Shown here piece after piece: positions 44,247 through 57,543 of a stretch of DNA of 64,000 bases. The position numbers and the translations under genes are program-made. The notes below the pieces were generated by a model. The model had not been told where the DNA came from. It saw only the letters and a list, made by a program, of their open reading frames with translations, and did no database searches. Origin of the DNA: Artemisia argyi (taxonomy: Eukaryota; Streptophyta; Magnoliopsida; Asterales; Asteraceae). How positions within the stretch are numbered: position 1 is the first letter of the stretch; the number at the start of each line of letters is the position of its first letter. The stretch spans positions 122,642,228-122,706,227 of the forward strand of contig CM060693.1 in NCBI GenBank assembly GCA_030686995.1, read 5' to 3'.

Positions 44247-44784
44247 CTAAAGAAGTTTGAGGGATTCATGTGTCAGACTCTTAATTCCAAGTCCCGGGAG
44301 AATCAATTGAAACCGTTCTCTCGGAAGTGCCTTAGTAAAGATATCTGCCTACTGATACTAATTCTTCACGAAGTGTAGTTCCACCACACTTTTCTCAACT
44401 TGTTCCACCACACCTATGGAGAATCTGTTTGCCAGGAGAAACTTTGACAGTGTATCTTACCATGCCCTATACGCCTGCTTTCGGCCATAGAGAGCCTTTT
44501 TCATACGGTAGACATGGGTAGGACGATCAGGATCCGCAAATCCTTCAAGTTGACTAACATAAACAACTTCATTCAGATCGCCATTTAGAAATGCAATAAT
44601 CACATCCATTTGATAGATTTTCATGTTCTGACTTGCAGCATTGGCGAGAAACATTCGAACAACCGGAGTGAAAGATTCCTCAAAATCAATGCCTTCCTTT
44701 AGACGATATCCCTTAGCAACAAGCCTTGCCTTGTTTTCAGAACGACATCATGCTCATCAAGTTTCACTTTGAAGATCCACTTAA
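44247..44784 (-). pseudogene. Copia pol: RT start fused to RNase H end by internal deletion
   Basis: From 44784 leftward: KWIFKVKLDEH, frame breaks, then [17 protein letters not shown] and [15 protein letters not shown] (RT N-terminal motifs), [14 protein letters not shown], a stop, KFLLANRFSIGVVEQVEKSV, VELHFVKN, a stop, and [20 protein letters not shown] with a terminal TAG at 44247. A normal protein has several hundred residues (RT catalytic YVDD, RNase H) between RFSIGVV and the VELHFV end. Here the frame continues across the join, which lies at a short repeat of GTGTGGTGGAAC. Confidence 0.85.
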
Positions 44785-47700
44785 TGTAACACCCCAACCC
44801 GATAAGGGTAGAAGTATTACATTACAGTGACATATCAGAACAAACACAAGCATATGATTCATACATATAACGAAATTCAGGGTTACAAATGAAAATCTGA
44901 AACTACAAGGTTACAAAGAAATAAATACTATGTCTAATAAAGTGAAACTTCATCTAATCGTCTCTAGTCCAAAGCATAGTCTTCTAAGTCCAATCACACT
45001 CTCTTCCCATAACCCAGCTTCCTACTAAAACCTGCCGCAGGAAAAGGAAATGCGGCTGAGCTTAAAAAGCCCAGTGAACAGATACATATACAAAGCAATG
45101 ATAATGAAACAGAACTGAAACATAGTGCATTGGGGAAATAGAATAAGGAATAGATAAAAGAGTGATAGAATATAAAGAAGAAAGGATAGTCATCTACCAC
45201 GAGCCCAGAAACTCAAAGTCATAAATCTCAAAGTCATAATTCTCAAAGTCATAATCTCAAAGTCATAATCTCACAATCAGAGGGGATACCTCTCAGGCAA
45301 CCAGATAATATGAGGGGTGTCATCATGTATCAAATGGGTGGAGTAGCTAGCTCCCAGAAATTGTGAAAGGCGTGTATTGCACACAGCACCAGTCACCTCA
45401 AAGTCAACTCAAAGTCATAGTTAAATCCACTAAACAGAACAGATCTAGGATTGCAATCCATACGCCCCTTACTCAAAGTCAATCTCAAAGTCATATACTC
45501 AAAGTCATAATGGCCATAATAATAATCATAAAAAGGGACGGCGTGAGAAATCACTCACCCACACATGAGTCATGCCAGTGGTGCATCACAGACATGCCTA
45601 TGGTACCTCCATAGGTAGGGAAAACAGAAATGGCTCGGGTATCAAACTAAGAGTCAGGTCTCAAAGTCATACAAAAGGTCATATAGCAAAGGTTTATCTC
45701 AAAGTCATCTCAAAATCATATCAGAAATAATAGTCAAGGTCCATTCAGAGTTCATCAGGTCAAGGTTCATATTCAAAAATCAATTCATGGTTCAGTTCAA
45801 AAGTCCGTTTCAAAAGTTTCTATTAAAAGTCCAATTTAAATAATCTTTTAAAACAGTTTTCATAAAAATGGTCTTTCAAAATATAGGGTTCATGAAAGTT
45901 AAATAACCTTTCTTTTAAAAAGAAATTTAGCATCATTTATAAACATCTTTTCAAATCAGTTCTTCTCAAAACATTTCCATGGTATCATTAAGAAGGTTTT
46001 CATAGCATAGGTTCATAACGGAGGTCATATCAAGTGGGATCAACAGAGAAGGTTCAAGTAAAGGGGATCATAGCAATGGCATCAATTCGGGAACTAACGG
46101 ATCAGAATATGAAAGAGATCATGAGAAACCTTTTGAGAAAGGTCAGAATATCTGTACCTTAAACCGCAAGTGCAAACATGACAGAAAACATAAAGGTCGG
46201 AAGCAAAACTCCTTCTTCAGCGAATCTACACGAATTAATGATCGGCTTATTATTAATAACTTATTCAATTCAGATTTCTCATTTTAGTCGGCTTTCCAGT
46301 TTTAGTAACTTTCCATTTAAAGTGACTTTCCACTTTTAACAGGTTTCCATAGTAAGTTTCCACTTTTAGAAAGTTTCCATAATTAGAAAGTTGAATCATT
46401 ATTAATGGAATCAAAGTATCTTTTAACATATTTACACATTTGGTCCTTAGGGTTTCATAACTTTACCTTTTACACCCTTATATTTCCAAAATTACACTTT
46501 AAACCTTTAACTCATCCATTTTACATAATGATCCCTTATTTTATCATGTTATACGAATATACCTTCAAGTATTCACAATTTACACTTTAAGTCCTTCAAG
46601 TTATCAAAGTTACATATTTAACCCTTTAATTTACAATTTCAACTTTTAATTATTAATAATTACATATTAAGCAATTTATTTACCAATTTATCACAAAACC
46701 CCTTGAATACTTTTAAATACTCAAAACAGCTCCAAGTTTCTGAAAATTACATTTTTAGTCCCTCTCTTTTAATTATTTTCAAAACAAACCCTAATTAATC
46801 ATTAAATACATTTTAATCCATTTAAATGCAAAACTTACACTTAGCACCCTTAGGTTATATTTTTCCCATATTCCTACTGATATATATGATCTTACAAAAA
46901 TATCCCAGATGTTTCAAAGTTGGCAAAACACACCCTTGTACTTTATTTTCCAATCGGATTTATTTTAAAGTTACCAAAACCAAACCCTAATTTCATAAAA
47001 TCATTATGCCATCATTATAAAATCATTACTCAATCATTATTATGCATTAATTACCAGATCCAAACATAAAAATCCTAACCCTAATTCGATTTAGGGTTTC
47101 TTTTATTTTCTTCATTGTTTTCTTAATTAGCCGATTTATAAAATAAATCACAACACGAGATTTAAGCTTCTAAAATTCAAACCCATATTTTTACGAGATC
47201 ATAATTAATATATGAAGTTCATAAAAATTATCATTCATATCCAGAAAATTCATATACAATGATATAGAGTTTTGTTGCGTTTTTAGGGTTTAATTCACCA
47301 AAACGTTATAGAGCATGCATGGATCGATTAGAACATTTTATTTGAGACTTATATGATGTAAGAGACGTGAGAAAAATACCAGACCAGATCTGGAACAAAT
47401 AGAATAGGCTGGACGAATTACACCTCTTGAATTGGATAATACGACACCAAAAATTCCCACGAGAACAAACGCGACCAACAAACCTTGTAATCATTTTTCG
47501 AATATCATATATGATGTAAGGAACTCAGGAAAAATAGAAAATGAATTTATAAGAGGTCGTATGAAACATAACGAATTTACCTTTGTTTTAGGGCTCGACA
47601 AAAGAAAACGATTGCTACGATCGTGTAAGGCTTCAACAATTCGAATGGGATTTTTCTTGGCTTCTTAGGATGTTGTTTTATCACATAAAAATACCCAGGA

Positions 47701-48150
47701 GTGCTGTGTGAGTCGAATGGGGGCTGTGAGAATTGTTTGTGTGTTTATTGAAATCGGCAATTAGGGTTTTTAAAAGAAAAGATATGGTTTTTGGTTTTTA
47801 AAAAGAATATGCCGTGTGATGAGGGGTTTATGGACCAGAAATTTCGTGATTTAGGTTAGCCCAATTATTCATGGTGATATACTTCCTTAATTATCCAATA
47901 GTTATCCTTTTTAAACCAATTTAAATCATAATAAAATCAAGTTTGGTTTATTCGGCCCTTGTGAGGGTATTTTGGTAATTTTACCACTTTTATGAATGTT
48001 AAATAAAGTTGTTAAAATTATTTTGGATCATAACTTATGCATTGTCAGGAGTTTGGGATTTATTTGGAGACTTTATAAACTTTTAATTAAATTTTAAACT
48101 TGTAGGGGTATTTTGGTCTTTTCACATGTTCTCAGATTTTAGGTGTTACA
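44785..48150 (-). repeat. 3' LTR (left copy) of the Gypsy element
   Basis: 3366 bp. Between 45200 and 45720 it holds more than a dozen CTCAAAGTCAT words, some in a 14-bp tandem run at 45207-45272. Small frames inside both LTRs are identical but have no features of protein-coding genes. Confidence 0.93.
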
Positions 48151-51100
48151 ACTTCTTCCCCTCTAAAAAGAGAAATTTCGTCCTCGAAATTTGAAGTCGC
48201 AAAGTTAGACGAAGTCGTAGTAAACCGCAACAGGTCGTCACAAACATCCTCACGTCCGGGGAGGTTCTTCCAAAAGATATTCAGACCAACTGGTTTCTCA
48301 TGACTCGTAATTATTGTCAAAAACAGTTCCAGATTTCTCAGAAGGGCATATCATATAGAATTTGAATCAAAAGGATAATGTACCAAACATAACGGATGAT
48401 AATCGAATTCTCCAGGAAGAGGTATAGAAATACATAGGATTTTCATCGAATTGATTAGGCGAATCAGGTGAGAATACATTGAATTGTAGCAAACATGGGG
48501 TGATATACGGTTTAACTCTTCAGCTTCTCAGATAGTCTCGGCTTTTAGATAACCCTCCAAAGGTATTCTCATAAACAAACAGGTCTCATTTCCTCAAAGT
48601 CCACAATCACATATTTTACTCATAGCAGATCATAATGAACAACTTCACGAATGCGAATCGTATACGGACAGAAAGCATATCGTTAGATATCGTTAACGGC
48701 AGAAATTTCATAATGGGACCTAAGATCCTTATCAGAAGTTGCAAAGATCAGCAAAACACGTGTCGAGAGTCCAAACGTATCGAATCGTATAACAAGGACA
48801 GCATATCAAACGTATAGGTAGAATGAACCTAAAGTCTCACTAAACTCAGATGATCTTGATCAGATGCCAGAATTCTAAAGCTTCTAAGGCACTCCTCGAA
48901 ATATCACATGCCCACCATAAGTGCACGTTATATGATGTAAGTATTATCACGTTGGCCAGGCGTCATAATACTGGCATCATATACATATGCCCTCATGATG
49001 ATCATACTTTATCTCAAGTCGTGAACACCCAAACTTATTTAAATCCACCTAGTCCACCTATAGTCTCAGAGGTCACCAAAATCAAACAACATAACTAAGA
49101 GAACGAAAATTACTCGAAGAGTAACGGAGATCCGAGAATGTCATTCAAAATTAAGGTACGTCATCAATAGCGTCAATCCTTTACAGAATCATCTCGTCTA
49201 AACACAATGTCCGCTTCAAAATCCGTCCACTCAAATACAAATTTCAAAATTTCTTCCAAGTTGGAGTAGTCTGTTTATTCTTGTCCGTCTTACCTCATGA
49301 TTAAGAGAATTTAAAATTCGAGTCTGGTTCCTCAAGCCTTCAGCAACTCTTCTTGGTACTGTGGCGTCGTAGCGGCAGTCTCTGACACGATCACTGTGCA
49401 TCCCTCCATCCGCAGGTCTGCTTCTGCTCTCAATTCATCTTAGTACAACTAAAATGAATAGAGAAACAAGACTGCGTGTCTTCGACAGGTCTTCTGTCAT
49501 GGCTCCAGGTTTTAAGGTACATGATGTTGTTGTCGACTCCAGGTTGTGTGTTGAATGGTTCGTCTTCTTTGGTCTGGTTGTCTTGGTGCCCAAACTGAAA
49601 TCTTCACGTGTTGCATGATGTATGATTGAGCACTATCCTAGTTCCTCACTTCTTCTTGTATGCTTCTTCCATGGTAATGCTTGTCGCAACCATCTTCTAC
49701 GACTCTTCCACCAAGTTTCTAACTCCGATAACGATCTTCGATCTTGGTCCTTCTTGTGAAAGCTCTGTCTTTACATTATACAGGGTAGTGTTGTCTATTA
49801 TGCTTTCTGAACGTCAATCAAATTTTTCTTCCAGAACAAAGGGTCGTCTCACCAATAATCTCTATGTTCTTCTTTCGTTTTAGAACACAACACAATGTCA
49901 TACTATGACAATTTGTCCAAAACACGCGAAAAACATGATTATTCTAGCCAACACCATTGGCATCATTCAAGTTCATAAATGTTATAACGAGTGCAAAGGC
50001 AATTTCAGGAATCATCTCAGGAAATTTTCACATCGCCTTCTTTCTTCTTCAGGAACTGAAATACTTCCCAAAGGTTACTCTCGGTTAGTTAACCCCCTTC
50101 TTAGAAGTTTTTGTGGTTGCTTCTTCAGTCCTTCAAATCTAAAATGATGCAATCAAATGCGGGGTTCAAAGGAAAAACAAATTAATCATTGATACGCGGA
50201 AACAAATAATGATTGCTGATGGTGGTACGTTTAAGTTCACGATAGTCGATACGTCATCGCATACTTCTCTTGTTCTTCTTCATAAACAAACGAGAGCATC
50301 CAAAGAGAATCACAAGGGTTAACAAAAATCATATTCCATCAGTTCCTTCAAATACTCAACTTTTATAGCACCATGGTTTCTTCAACTGAGATCAGTTAAA
50401 TGCCCACTCTACTTCCTAGCAGGAAGGAGTACCAAAAGGTTCATCAGAGAATACCGGAAAATCTTCATATGACAAAATATTTCCCAATAGTAGAACTTTC
50501 CAAGGGTTGATAATAATGGTTTTCAGGACAACTTGGTAATCACATGAGTTTGGGGTAGGTGTTTCCATAGTGACAGAAATTTTAGCAGATGTAGAGAGTC
50601 ATCATAATGGAATAGGGTGAAGCAGATTTTTAAGGTCACATTTCAGATATGGTAGTCTATGGTATCTTCACGAATAGCCATTCAGTCCAAAAGACCGTAC
50701 AATCAGACATCTCAAAGTCAAAGGATTCATAGAGTGAATACATTCGTCAAATCATACAGATAGTTCATATATTAGAGTCAAGTACATGGTTCAACAAAAT
50801 GTTAGGATGGATAAACGAACAGTTCAATGTGTGGGAATTTCGTTTAGCTTCTTAGCATAAGTAGCAGGTAGGATGTGTATCATTGGTAATACGAACATCG
50901 TATAATTGTCAATCATGAGAGTTACAGAATCTCAGTCATCAGCATCATCATGCTTAGTTAACAAATCCATATAGAGATAGTATTTACATCATACCCTTCC
51001 AAAGGAAATGGTTGGCAGAACAAGGTTCATCATTCAAAGAGAGGAAACAAAACGTCTTATATTCGTGGTTCATAATTACCAAAATTCTCATAGGAGTAAT

Positions 51101-51614
51101 AATGGATCATACAGAGTTAAGTAGTATCGGATGATACATTCATACTCATCATAAGTAATGAATTCACAGAATGTGTCGAACACATTGCGGTTGAATGACC
51201 TACGATATGGTCCAAAAGGTGTCAAACAGCTTATCAAACAAATCGGAGGCGGAGATCAAAATCTGAAAGTGAAACTTAAATGTGTACGGTATCCAGGTAG
51301 CCTCCCGAGGTATTCCAACTTACTTGGTTACTAAGCTTAAGTTGCAAAACTTCTAACTTCTGAAACAAAGGTCCTTATAAGGCTTATCTAAGAGCAAAGG
51401 CACGATCAGAGTGATACGGAAGCAAATGATACTTACATAAATGTCTTAGTCTACCCATTCCTCACCGGTAATAACTTGGGTTCCTATGGGGAATCCTAAT
51501 GTAAAGTTTCAAAGGTTGTCTTATGAGCGCCTACAGTGGAAACTTAGGGGTCCAAACTTCACAGGTCAAGGGTAAATGTATTACGAATCGCAGCCTGGGC
51601 TCTGATACCATAAT
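48151..51614 (-). pseudogene. Decayed Gypsy interior with RT remnant
   Basis: At about 50325-50190 the minus strand reads FGCSRLFMKKNKRSMR, a stop, RIDYRELKRTTISNHY and FPRIND, a clear degenerate Ty3/Gypsy reverse transcriptase N-terminal motif (compare the family pattern VKKKDGSxRxCIDYRxLN). Near 48230-48165, NFEDEISLFRGEE matches the usual end of Gypsy pol just before the purine tract. Elsewhere I see no intact gag knuckle, protease or integrase. Total length is about half of a complete interior. Confidence 0.75.
51597..51610 (-). other. Primer-binding site of the Gypsy element
   Basis: TGGTATCAGAGCCC on the minus strand, complementary to the 3' end of plant initiator Met-tRNA, four bases (ATTA) inside the right LTR. 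It fixes element orientation. Confidence 0.85.
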
Positions 51615-54600
51615 TGTAACACCCCAACCCGATAAGGGTAGAAGTATTACATTACAGTGACATATCAGAACAAACACAAGCATATGATTCATACATATAA
51701 CGAAATTCAGGGTTACAAATGAAAATCTGAAACTACAAGGTTACAAAGAAATAAATACTATGTCTAATAAAGTGAAACTTCATCTAATCGTCTCTAGTCC
51801 AAAGCATAGTCTTCTAAGTCCAATCACACTCTCTTCCCATAACCCAGCTTCCTACTAAAACCTGCCGCAGGAAAAGGAAATGCGGCTGAGCTTAAAAAGC
51901 CCAGTGAACAGATACATATACAAAGCAATGATAATGAAACAGAACTGAAACATAGTGCATTGGGGAAATAGAATAAGGAATAGATAAAAGAGTGATAGAA
52001 TATAAAGAAGAAAGGATAGTCATCTACCACGAGCCCAGAAACTCAAAGTCATAAATCTCAAAGTCATAATTCTCAAAGTCATAATCTCAAAGTCATAATC
52101 TCACAATCAGAGGGGATACCTCTCAGGCAACCAGATAATATGAGGGGTGTCCTCATGTATCAAATGGGTGGAGTAGCTAGCTCCCAGAAATTGTGAAAGG
52201 CGTGTATTGCACACAGCACCAGTCACCTCAAAGTCAACTCAAAGTCATAGTTAAATCCACTAAACAGAACAGATCTAGGATTGCAATCCATACGCCCCTT
52301 ACTCAAAGTCAATCTCAAAGTCATATACTCAAAGTCATAATGGCCATAATAATAATCATAAAAAGGGACGGCGTGAGAAATCACTCACCCATACATGAGT
52401 CATGCCAGTGGTGCATCACAGACATGCCTATGGTACCTCCATAGGTAGGGAAAACAGAAATGGCTCGGGTATCAAACTAAGAGTCAGGTCTCAAAGTCAT
52501 ACAAAAGGTCATATAGCAAAGGTTTATCTCAAAGTCATCTCAAAATCATATCAGAAATAATAGTCAAGGTCCATTCAGAGTTCATCAGGTCAAGGTTCAT
52601 ATTCAAAAATCAATTCATGGTTCAGTTCAAAAGTCCGTTTCAAAAGTTTCTATTAAAAGTCCAATTTAAATAATCTTTTAAAACAGTTTTCATAAAAATG
52701 GTCTTTCAAAATATAGGGTTCATGAAAGTTAAATAACCTTTCTTTTAAAAAGAAATTTAGCATCATTTATAAACATCTTTTCAAATCAGTTCTTCTCAAA
52801 ACATTTCCATGGTATCATTAAGAAGGTTTTCATAGCATAGGTTCATAACGGAGGTCATATCAAGTGGGATCAACAGAGAAGGTTCAAGTAAAGGGGATCA
52901 TAGCAATGGCATCAATTCGGGAACTAACGGATCAGAATATGAAAGAGATCATGAGAAACCTTTTGAGAAAGGTCAGAATATCTGTACCTTAAACCGCAAG
53001 TGCAAACATGACAGAAAACATAAAGGTCGGAAGCAAAACTCCTTCTTCAGCGAATCTACACGAATTAATGATCGGCTTATTATTAATAACTTATTCAATT
53101 CAGATTTCTCATTTTAGTCGGCTTTCCAGTTTTAGTAACTTTCCATTTAAAGTGACTTTCCACTTTTAACAGGTTTCCATAGTAAGTTTCCACTTTTAGA
53201 AAGTTTCCATAATTAGAAAGTTGAATCATTATTAATGGAATCAAAGTATCTTTTAACATATTTACACATTTGGTCCTTAGGGTTTCATAACTTTACCTTT
53301 TACACCCTTATATTTCCAAAATTACACTTTAAACCTTTAACTCATCCATTTTACATAATGATCCCTTATTTTATCATGTTATACGAATATACCTTCAAGT
53401 ATTCACAATTTACACTTTAAGTCCTTCAAGTTATCAAAGTTACATATTTAACCCTTTAATTTACAATTTCAACTTTTAATTATTAATAATTACATATTAA
53501 GCAATTTATTTACCAATTTATCACAAAACCCCTTGAATACTTTTAAATACTCAAAACAGCTCCAAGTTTCTGAAAATTACATTTTTAGTCCCTCTCTTTT
53601 AATTATTTTCAAAACAAACCCTAATTAATCATTAAATACATTTTAATCCATTTAAATGCAAAACTTACACTTAGCACCCTTAGGTTATATTTTTCCCATA
53701 TTCCTACTGATATATATGATCTTACAAAAATATCCCAGATGTTTCAAAGTTGGCAAAACACACCCTTGTACTTTATTTTCCAATCGGATTTATTTTAAAG
53801 TTACCAAAACCAAACCCTAATTTCATAAAATCATTATGCCATCATTATAAAATCATTACTCAATCATTATTATGCATTAATTACCAGATCCAAACATAAA
53901 AATCCTAACCCTAATTCGATTTAGGGCTTCTTTTATTTTCTTCATTGTTTTCTTAATTAGCCGATTTATAAAATAAATCACAACACGAGATTTAAGCTTC
54001 TAAAATTCAAACCCATATTTTTACGAGATCATAATTAATATATGAAGTTCATAAAAATTATCATTCATATCCAGAAAATTCATATACAATGATATAGAGT
54101 TTTGTTGCGTTTTTAGGGTTTAATTCACCAAAACGTTATAGAGCATGCATGGATCGATTAGAACATTTTATTTGAGACTTATATGATGTAAGAGACGTGA
54201 GAAAAATACCAGACCAGATCTGGAACAAATAGAATAGGCTGGACGAATTACACCTCTTGAATTGGATAATACGACACCAAAAATTCCCACGAGAACAAAC
54301 GCGACCAACAAACCTTGTAATCATTTTTCGAATATCATATATGATGTAAGTAACTCAGGAAAAATAGAAAATGAATTTATAAGAGGTCGTATGAAACATA
54401 ACGAATTTACCTTTGTTTTAGGGCTCGACAAAAGAAAACGATTGCTACGATCGTGTAAGGCTTCAACAATTCGAATGGGATTTTTCTTGGCTTCTTAGGA
54501 TGTTGTTTTATCACATAAAAATACCCAGGAGTGCTGTGTGAGTCGAATGGGGGCTGTGAGAATTGTTTGTGTGTTTATTGAAATCGGCAATTAGGGTTTT

Positions 54601-54980
54601 TAAAAGAAAAGATATGGTTTTTGGTTTTTAAAAAGAATATGCCGTGTGATGAGGGGTTTATGGACCAGAAATTTCGTGATTTAGGTTAGCCCAATTATTC
54701 ATGGTGATATACTTCCTTAATTATCCAATAGTTATCCTTTTTAAACCAATTTAAATCATAATAAAATCAAGTTTGGTTTATTCGGCCCTTGTGAGGGTAT
54801 TTTGGTAATTTTACCACTTTTATGAATGTTAAATAAAGTTGTTAAAATTATTTTGGATCATAACTTATGCATTGTCAGGAGTTTGGGATTTATTTGGAGA
54901 CTTTATAAACTTTTAATTAAATTTTAAACTTGTAGGGGTATTTTGGTCTTTTCACATGTTCTCAGATTTTAGGTGTTACA
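51615..54980 (-). repeat. 5' LTR (right copy) of the Gypsy element
   Basis: Same length as the left copy. Differences noticed: GTCCTC for GTCATC (52152), CCCATACATG for CCCACACATG (52392), GGGCTTC for GGGTTTC (about 53927) and GTAAGTAAC for GTAAGGAAC (about 54351). Confidence 0.93.
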
Positions 54981-54985
54981 CTTAA

Positions 54986-57401
54986 GAGCTATAATCATTG
55001 CACAGTATGGAGGTAGTATCAATTCCTATACTTCAAATTGATCAAACTTGTGAATTTCTTCTTGCATCGCATTAAACCAACAGTCTTTAGAGATAGTAGT
55101 CTTGAAATCTTTGGGTTCGACTTTGGATAGTACGGAATTATAAAAGTACCACAAGTAATAGGTGGCAAGTTGCCTTCGTGTGAACACCGGTCGAGAAGGA
55201 TTCCCAATAATGTTGTCAATCGGATGATCATAGGTCCGTTTTCTGAGATGTTCATGTAGTTGAGGGTAGGAACCTGAAGAAGCCGTGTTTATATCCCTTA
55301 AAGAATATGTCTCAAAAGAAGATTCAGGAGTAAATAGGTTTTTGAACGGAGCATCTTCAAGAAGAGCAAATGAATTAACTTTAAAAGAATTGTCGACTGC
55401 AGTACCTTGATGTACAGAAGGAGATTGAAGATTTGACGATGATGGTATATATTTTGCAGACGGAGCATCTTGATCGACACTGATGGACCATTTGAGTTGT
55501 ACAAAACTGGAGCAGCGACAGCTGGTGGTGTCGGTGTATCATCAGTTGGTGTCTCAAAGTATTCATTAAACATTGGGTCAAACAAGATCTTCAAATGCTC
55601 ATTTGTAGGTGGTACATAAGGTACATGCAGAAGTGGGATTTTGTACAAGAACTGAACTGATTGGTTCAGGAGACAAAAGTTTAGATGCGAGTCCTGCACT
55701 AATGTGTACAGGAGCCGTTTGCTCAGTCAGCTCATCGAATGTCACGTGAATTGTTTCCATGATTTCTCGGGTACGTTTGTTGTAGATTCGGTATCCCTTT
55801 CGATCTGGAGCATATCCAACGAAGAAACCGATGTCGGCTTTGGCTTTAAGTTTCCCAAGGTCTTCACTATCATTTGTTGGATAACATAGTGCACCAAATA
55901 CTCGTAGAAACGAGATGTCTATTTTTCTGCAATGTACCAGCTCGTATGGGGTCTTGCAGTGGAGAGGATGTATCAAAGATCATTTCTGGGTGTAACAAGC
56001 AGTTGCAATGGCTTCAGCCCAAAGGAACATCGGAGCTTTAGAAAATATTAGCATGGTCCTAGCAGCTTCAACAAGGGTACGGTTTCGCCTTTCAACAACT
56101 CCATTCTGTTGAGGAGTGCGTGGAATGCTCTTTTGGTGACTGATGCCAATATTTTCATAAAATTGAGCAAGTTGTTTGTTAACAAACTCTGTTCCATTGT
56201 CAGTACGAATGAATCTGACTGTTTTGTTGAGTCTAACTTGCAATTGCTTGATAAGTCTTATGATAATCTCCGGAATCTCGTCCTTGGATCTCAAAAACTT
56301 CACCCATGTAAAACGATAGTAATCGTCAAAAATCACTAAAACATATCTCTTTCCATTGATACTTTGTACTCTCATTGGTCCACATAGATCCATGTAAAGG
56401 GTATGAAGAACTTCCATGATGGTGTTGACCGTTTTGGGTTTATGATTGTGCTTTTTGCTTTTACCCATTTGACATGTGGAACATAGATGGTCCTTTTCAT
56501 ACTTTAATCTAGGCAAGCCTCGAACTAGATCCTTGCGAGTAAGTTCATTTATGGTGCCGAAGTTCAAGTGGTTTAAACGACGGTGCCAAAGCCAAGATTT
56601 GTTCTTTGAAGCCTTAGAGAGTAAGCAAATAGGAGAGGACCGCATCATGTCTTCAATTGAGATGGTGTATAGATTGGTGCCACGACTGCCGTAAAGAAGA
56701 TCAATACCATCCAATTCGCTCACAAAGCAAGTGTGTTTTCTGAATGTAACTTCGAGATCTGAATCACAAAATTGACCAACAGAGAACATATTGTGCCCAA
56801 GTCCTTCCACGTAGTACACCCTGGAGATTACACTGTCTCCAAAGACATAATCTCCATAACCCATAATTGCCCCAAAATGGTCGTTCCCGAATCTAACAGT
56901 TCCAATAAACTTTTTCACGAAATTCTTGAGCGGTGAGCGATCCCCAGTCATATGTTTTGAGCAGCCTAAGTCCAAATACCAAAGGACGATTTGTACGACC
57001 TGCATTTGATAACAGACACCGGTGGATAACTGAAGAATGTTGGAGCCTCACATGCAATTGGGGTCCATTTGGTTAGCACACACAAATATTGGGTTATCAG
57101 AGGCCACGGGGACACTAGTGGAATATTTACTAGTTGATGCAAAAGACCTAGTTATGGTGCATTGTGTTTCTAGTAGGAATATTCGACTCGTTGGTCTCCA
57201 TTCCATAATTGGCACTACTTTAGAGTTAGTGAGCCTAGTTAAGGGGCATTTTTCTCCTAGAATGAGTTTCCTTCTAGTGGGCTTCCATTGATAACCATCA
57301 TTGGTAAATAATTTTCCAGTTGCTTTCCAAACACGATTTTTCAATTTAGATTTCCTAACGTTTTTAATAGGGGATCGATTAAGAGACTTCAAAAATGACA
57401 C
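54986..57401 (-). pseudogene. Copia gag-pol: gag linker, protease, integrase and start of RT
   Basis: Order on the minus strand: linker (57401-57048, contains YQWKPTRRKLILGEKCPLTR), protease box WYLDLGCSKHMTG (57005 frame, residues 9-21), gag-pre-integrase and the integrase zinc finger (WHRRLNHLNFG then HLCSTCQMGK), integrase catalytic residues (YMDLCGPM, RTDNGTEF, QQNGVVERRNRT), then GALCYPTNDSEDLGKLKAKA and GFFVGYAPDRKGYRIYN, and the RT leader DHPIDNIIGNPSRPV ending at the insertion site. Defects: the protease Asp-Ser-Gly is Asp-Leu-Gly; a CGA to TGA stop at about 55977; frameshifts near 57010-57050 and 55600. Not functional. Confidence 0.9.
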
Positions 57402-57543
57402 AACTCATTTATCACGATTGTTGGGAACTCCGCTAAGTAAGAATTTTGTTGACGGTTACTGCTGAAGAGCTGTTGGTTCCTGCTGAAGTATTAGTTTCTG
57501 CGGATATAGATATTCCGTATTTTATGTAATATAGTTAGGATAT

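Larger units (their letters stand above)
44785..54980 (-). mobile_element. 10.2 kb Ty3/Gypsy element with 3366-bp LTRs
   Basis: LTRs are 44785-48150 and 51615-54980; both start TGTAACACCCCAACCC and end TTTTAGGTGTTACA on the plus strand. The target duplication CTTAA is perfect (44780-44784, 54981-54985). The minus-strand order is set by the primer site TGGTATCAGAGCCC (51610-51597), four bases from the right LTR, and the purine tract AGAGGGGAAGAAGT next to the left LTR. The 3464-bp interior is too short for full gag-pol and heavily decayed. I found four substitutions between the LTRs by eye and no length difference, so the insertion is young although its genes are old. Confidence 0.93.

Noticed and set aside
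48635..50147. Plus-strand frames of 60-85 codons in the Gypsy interior
   Set aside because: Element orientation is minus and the real reverse-transcriptase remnant is on that strand. The plus-strand frames lack motifs.
44994..52444. Identical small frames present twice (for example 44994-45200 and 51824-52030)
   Set aside because: They are identical because they lie in the two LTRs of one young element. There are no protein motifs, and conservation reflects recent insertion, not selection.
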